From: Tistlia consotensis USBA 355
GTDB lineage: Bacteria > Pseudomonadota > Alphaproteobacteria > Kiloniellales > DSM-21159
Assembly (NCBI RefSeq): GCF_900177295.1
Contig: NZ_FWZX01000010.1
Location: 106,834-170,833, forward strand
Reading direction: 5' to 3'
DNA: 64,000 nt
Part shown: one piece after another, positions 61,405-64,000 of the stretch
Position numbering within the stretch: position 1 is the stretch's first letter
Layout of the letters: every line of letters starts with the position of its first letter
Made by a program: the position numbers and the translations under genes
The notes under the pieces: generated by a model
The model's input: only the letters and a program-made list of their open reading frames with translations
What the model was told of the DNA's origin: nothing
Database searches by the model: none

Positions 61405-61501
61405 GGGCGATCCCGTTCCCGACTTTGACGCCGCCAGGGACGGCCGACAGGGTGGTGCGATCGGCCGCCTTGCCCGGCCGTCGTCCCGAACGGAGACGGA
61501 C

Positions 61502-62617
61502 ATGGACGTGATCGTAGTCGGCGGCGGACTGATGGGGACGGCCGCGGCCTATTTCCTCGCCCGGCGCGGGGTGCGCGTGACGCTGATCGAACGCAACCGG
61601 GTCGGGACCGGTGCCACCGTCGCGTCCTTCGGCAACATCCGGCGAACCGGACGCTATCTGCCGCAGTTGCCGCTGGCGCACCGCTCCCGCGCGCTCTGGG
61701 GCGAGGCGGAGAAGATGCTCGGGCGCGACGTCGAGTTCCGGGCCACCGGCCATGTCCGCCTGGTCTTCGAGGAGGAGAGCCTCGCCGACATGCGCGCCTA
61801 CGTCGAGGCGGCCCGGCCCTGGGGCCTGGACCTGGAGGAACTCGGCCCCGAGGAGATCCGCGCGCGCTTCCCCGGCCTCGGCCCAGATGCGATCGCCGCC
61901 TCCTTCTCGCCGCGGGACGGTTGCGGCAACCCGCGGCTGATCGCGCCGGCCTTCGCCGACGCCGCCCGCCGGCTCGGCGCCGAGATCGTCGAGGAGGTCG
62001 CGGTGGGCGAGATCGTGCGGACCGGCGCCGGGTTCGAGGTGACGACCTCGAAGGGCGTCTTCGCCGCCGAGCGCCTGCTCAACACCGCCGGCGCCTGGGG
62101 TGCCCGCATCGCCGCGCGATTCGGCGAGGAGGTGCCGCTGGTCGCTCGCGGGCCGCAGATGGGCGTGACCGAGCCCTTGCCGCACCGCATCCTGCCGGTG
62201 GTCGGCATCTGGACGCGGCAGAAGTCCGACGGCTACCTGCGCCAGGTCGAGCGCGGCAACATCGTCTTCGGCGGAGCGGCCGAGCGGACGGAGGTCCCGC
62301 TCGATCCCGGGCACGCCAAGGCCGATCCGACCCGCCTGCCGGCGCAGCTTCGGGCGATCGTCCGGCTGCTCCCGGCGCTCGCCAAGGTGACCGTCATCCG
62401 AACCTGGTCGGGCTGCGAGGGCTATGTCGCCGACATGCTGCCGATCATCGGCGCCTCCGGTACCACGGCCGGCCTGTTCCACGCCTTCGGCTTCTGCGGC
62501 CACGGCTTCCAGCTCGGCCCCGGCGTCGGCGACGTCATGGCCGAGCTGATCGCCACCGGCGCCACCGAGACGCCGCTGCACGACTTCCGCATCGGCCGTT
62601 TCGCCGCTGCGGCCTAG
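61502..62617 (+). CDS. FAD-dependent oxidoreductase, DAO family (OoxB/HcnC-like beta subunit)
   Basis: 371-residue flavoprotein: MDVIVVGGGLMGTAAAYFLARRGVRV dinucleotide site at the very N-terminus (first 20 shown by position 1-30), GATVASFGNIRRTG, and C-terminal DMLPIIGASG...HAFGFCGHGFQLGPGVGDV. Length and motifs match the catalytic beta subunit of octopine oxidase/HcnC/D-hydroxyproline dehydrogenase complexes. Its alpha and gamma partners would be the genes at 55481-57186 on the other strand of the same divergent unit, so co-regulation through the shared LysR boxes is likely. Confidence 0.9.
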   Translation: MDVIVVGGGLMGTAAAYFLARRGVRVTLIERNRVGTGATVASFGNIRRTGRYLPQLPLAHRSRALWGEAEKMLGRDVEFRATGHVRLVFEEESLADMRAYVEAARPWGLDLEELGPEEIRARFPGLGPDAIAASFSPRDGCGNPRLIAPAFADAARRLGAEIVEEVAVGEIVRTGAGFEVTTSKGVFAAERLLNTAGAWGARIAARFGEEVPLVARGPQMGVTEPLPHRILPVVGIWTRQKSDGYLRQVERGNIVFGGAAERTEVPLDPGHAKADPTRLPAQLRAIVRLLPALAKVTVIRTWSGCEGYVADMLPIIGASGTTAGLFHAFGFCGHGFQLGPGVGDVMAELIATGATETPLHDFRIGRFAAAA

Positions 62618-62650
62618 GATCCGGGACTCCAACAGCCAGAGGGCCTGCCG

Positions 62651-63556
62651 ATGCAAGCTGCACAGTCCACCCCCGACGTCGAACCCTGGCAGTGGGAGGA
62701 AGCCCGCTGGCGGGGCATCGTCGACAAGGTCCGCGCCGGCCGGTCGCTGAAGCCGCAGAGCTGGAAGGGCGGGGCGCGCGTCGCCGTGGCGCTCTCCTTC
62801 GACAGCGACCACGAGACGAGCACCTTGCGATGGGGCGAGAATTCGCCCGGCAAGCTGTCGCAGGGCCACTACGGCGCCAGGGTGGCGATCCCGCGCATCC
62901 GCGGCATCCTGGAACGCCACGGCGTGCAGGCGACGTTCTTCGTCCCCGCCGTGGTCGCCATGCTGCATCCCGACGAGCAGCGGGCCCTGGTCGATGCCGG
63001 GCACGAGATCGGCATCCACAGCTGGATTCACGAGCTGAACAGCAAGCTGCCGCCGGCGGACGAGCGCGATCTGCAAATGCGCGCGGCCGACGTGCTCGAG
63101 CGGATCACCGGTACCCGGCCGGTCGGCATCCGCACCGCCTCCTGGGACTTCAGCCAGCACACACTCGCCATCACCCGCGAGATGGGGCTGCTCTACGACA
63201 GCTCCCTGATGGCCGACGACGAACCCTACGAGTTGCTGGAGGAGGGCAAGCCGACCGGCGTGGTCGAACTGCCGGTGGAATGGATCCGCGACGACGCGGT
63301 CTACTTCAACATGGACCGCTTCTCGGCGCTGCGGCCCTACACCCCTCCGTCCTCGGTGCTGGAGGTGTTCAAGGCCGAGTTCGACGGCGCCTATGCCGAG
63401 GGCGGGCTGTTCCTCCTGACCCTGCACCCGCACGTCATCGGCCACCGCTCGCGCATCGCCATCCTCGAGGAGCTGATCCGCTACATCCGCGACCATGCCG
63501 GCGTGTGGTTCGCCTCCCACGCCGAGGTGGCGCGCTACTGCCTCGACGGCGCCTGA
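62651..63556 (+). CDS. Polysaccharide-deacetylase-family hydrolase (PuuE allantoinase-like)
   Basis: 301-residue NodB-fold metal hydrolase: VAVALSFDSDHET (first catalytic Asp motif), GVQATFFVPAVVAM, HEIGIHSWIHELNSKLP (metal His pair region), GIRTASWDFSQHTL, and LLTLHPHVIGHRSRI. Besides sugar N-deacetylation, members such as PuuE open cyclic ureides (allantoin). Given two hydantoinase pairs nearby, action on a cyclic amide or N-acyl group is the more attractive inference. 33 bases after the oxidoreductase, one operon. Start ATG 62651 with GAGGGCCTGCCG. Confidence 0.88.
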   Translation: MQAAQSTPDVEPWQWEEARWRGIVDKVRAGRSLKPQSWKGGARVAVALSFDSDHETSTLRWGENSPGKLSQGHYGARVAIPRIRGILERHGVQATFFVPAVVAMLHPDEQRALVDAGHEIGIHSWIHELNSKLPPADERDLQMRAADVLERITGTRPVGIRTASWDFSQHTLAITREMGLLYDSSLMADDEPYELLEEGKPTGVVELPVEWIRDDAVYFNMDRFSALRPYTPPSSVLEVFKAEFDGAYAEGGLFLLTLHPHVIGHRSRIAILEELIRYIRDHAGVWFASHAEVARYCLDGA

Positions 63557-63672
63557 GGGCGCTCGATCGGCAAGATCGCGTGGTTGGCCTTTCGCATGTC
63601 TAGGCAAATGCGGCGGGCGAGAGTCTGCCCCTTCTCCTCCGACGACAGGTCACCAGAGGACGGGGACCAGGC

Positions 63673-64000
63673 GTAAGCGCTGTTCTGAGGGCACCTTCCG
63701 CGCATAGGCAGCAGCGGGGAGTCTGGGCGACATGGAGATAAGAGCCATGTCGGATCCTGAGCTTATGCCCGTGCCGGAGCCGGTGAGGCGGATCGAGGTG
63801 TTCACCGGCAGCGGTCGGCGTCGCCGATGGCCGGAGGAGGTCAAGGCGCGGATCGTCGCCGAGAGCTACTGCTCTGAGTCCTCGGTCTGCGCGGTGGCAC
63901 GGCGCCACGGGCTGACGCCGCAGCAGCTGTTCGGCTGGCGGCGCTTGGCGCGCCGGGGACAGCTGGCCTTGGCGGCGGAGGATGCGCCGCTGTTTGCGGC
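63673..64000 (+). mobile_element. Left end of an IS66-family-like insertion sequence (continues past window)
   Basis: The base run GTAAGCGCTGTTCTGAGGG at 63673 resembles the GTAAGCG-type terminal repeat start of IS66 elements (recall). It is followed 55-75 bases later by a transposase accessory gene. The right end and target duplication lie outside the window. Confidence 0.6.
63747..64000 (+). CDS. IS66-type TnpA-like transposase accessory protein (3' end cut by window edge)
   Basis: The opening (MSDPELMPVPEPVRRIEVF) leads into a helix-turn-helix region: RRRRWPEEVKARIVAESYCS, then VCAVARRHGLTPQQLFGWRR, the usual TnpA/IS3-OrfA HTH_8-type signature. 84 codons are visible. An in-frame ATG at 63732 is possible. 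DNA-binding component of the transposition machinery; the partner genes (TnpB, TnpC) would follow to the right. Confidence 0.8.
   Translation, partial: MSDPELMPVPEPVRRIEVFTGSGRRRRWPEEVKARIVAESYCSESSVCAVARRHGLTPQQLFGWRRLARRGQLALAAEDAPLFA

Noticed and set aside
61400..63607. 735-codon minus-strand open frame opposite the oxidoreductase and deacetylase genes
   Set aside because: Antisense shadow without motifs; both plus-strand genes are intact and family-like.

Overview
The window is one contiguous piece of a GC-rich (roughly 70 %) bacterial chromosome with dense, overlapping operons (many ATGA, GTGA and TGATG junctions), many GTG starts and alphaproteobacterial-type gene families. The gene content (LIV-type and TRAP binding proteins, several dipeptide-type ABC importers, hydantoinase/oxoprolinase pairs, a NiFe uptake hydrogenase) suggests a soil or plant-associated alphaproteobacterium, perhaps Rhodospirillales-like. 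I cannot name the genus from sequence alone. I saw no rRNA, tRNA, CRISPR array or prophage.

Layout. (1) 1-8.7 kb: an acyl-CoA catabolic neighbourhood: a truncated LIV-type binding protein, 3-hydroxyacyl-CoA dehydrogenase, enoyl-CoA hydratase, acyl-CoA dehydrogenase, PaaI-like thioesterase, an orphan TRAP binding protein, a cysteine-less thiolase-fold protein with a DUF35 partner, and two MaoC-type hot-dog proteins behind an IclR regulator. (2) 9.6-11.2 kb: a glutathione S-transferase and a GFA-type protein. (3) 11.6-28.9 kb: a complete group 2a-like [NiFe] uptake hydrogenase locus on the minus strand. It runs from a sigma54 activator and a small zinc ribbon, through a sigma54 promoter with upstream activator sites, to hupS and hupL. 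Then come paired Cys-rich small proteins, a maturation protease, TPR, small membrane, NifU-Rieske and NHL proteins, hypF, hypC, an SIS protein, hypD, hypE, a nickel-permease-like protein, a zinc-domain-less hypA and hypB. (4) 29-43 kb: amine/amino-acid catabolism: two FAD oxidoreductases, two haloacid-dehalogenase-like proteins (one frameshifted), two double-GNAT proteins, a 2-hydroxyacid dehydrogenase, a dipeptide-type ABC importer, an Lrp regulator and a decayed glutamine-synthetase fragment. (5) 43-63.6 kb: a LysR regulator, two hydantoinase A/B pairs, a second dipeptide-type ABC importer, a MmgE/PrpD protein, the parts of a three-component OoxAB/HcnABC-like amine dehydrogenase, and a polysaccharide-deacetylase-family hydrolase. 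(6) The right edge enters an IS66-like element.

How it fits together. The hydrogenase promoter has the full textbook order of two activator palindromes, an IHF-like site and a -24/-12 element, so one regulated transcript probably makes the enzyme, its auxiliary proteins and all its maturation factors. Two further candidate regulons can be read from repeated operators. GGCAGC-N7-GCTGC boxes lie around the Lrp gene and the first ABC importer operon. ATAAG-N5-CTTAT (OccR/LysR-type) boxes lie upstream of the second importer/hydantoinase operon and between the second hydantoinase operon and the divergent oxidoreductase. The most unusual observations are the HypA without its zinc ribbon in a locus that also encodes a free-standing zinc ribbon, and a paralogous pair of CX2CX9CX14C proteins directly downstream of hupL.
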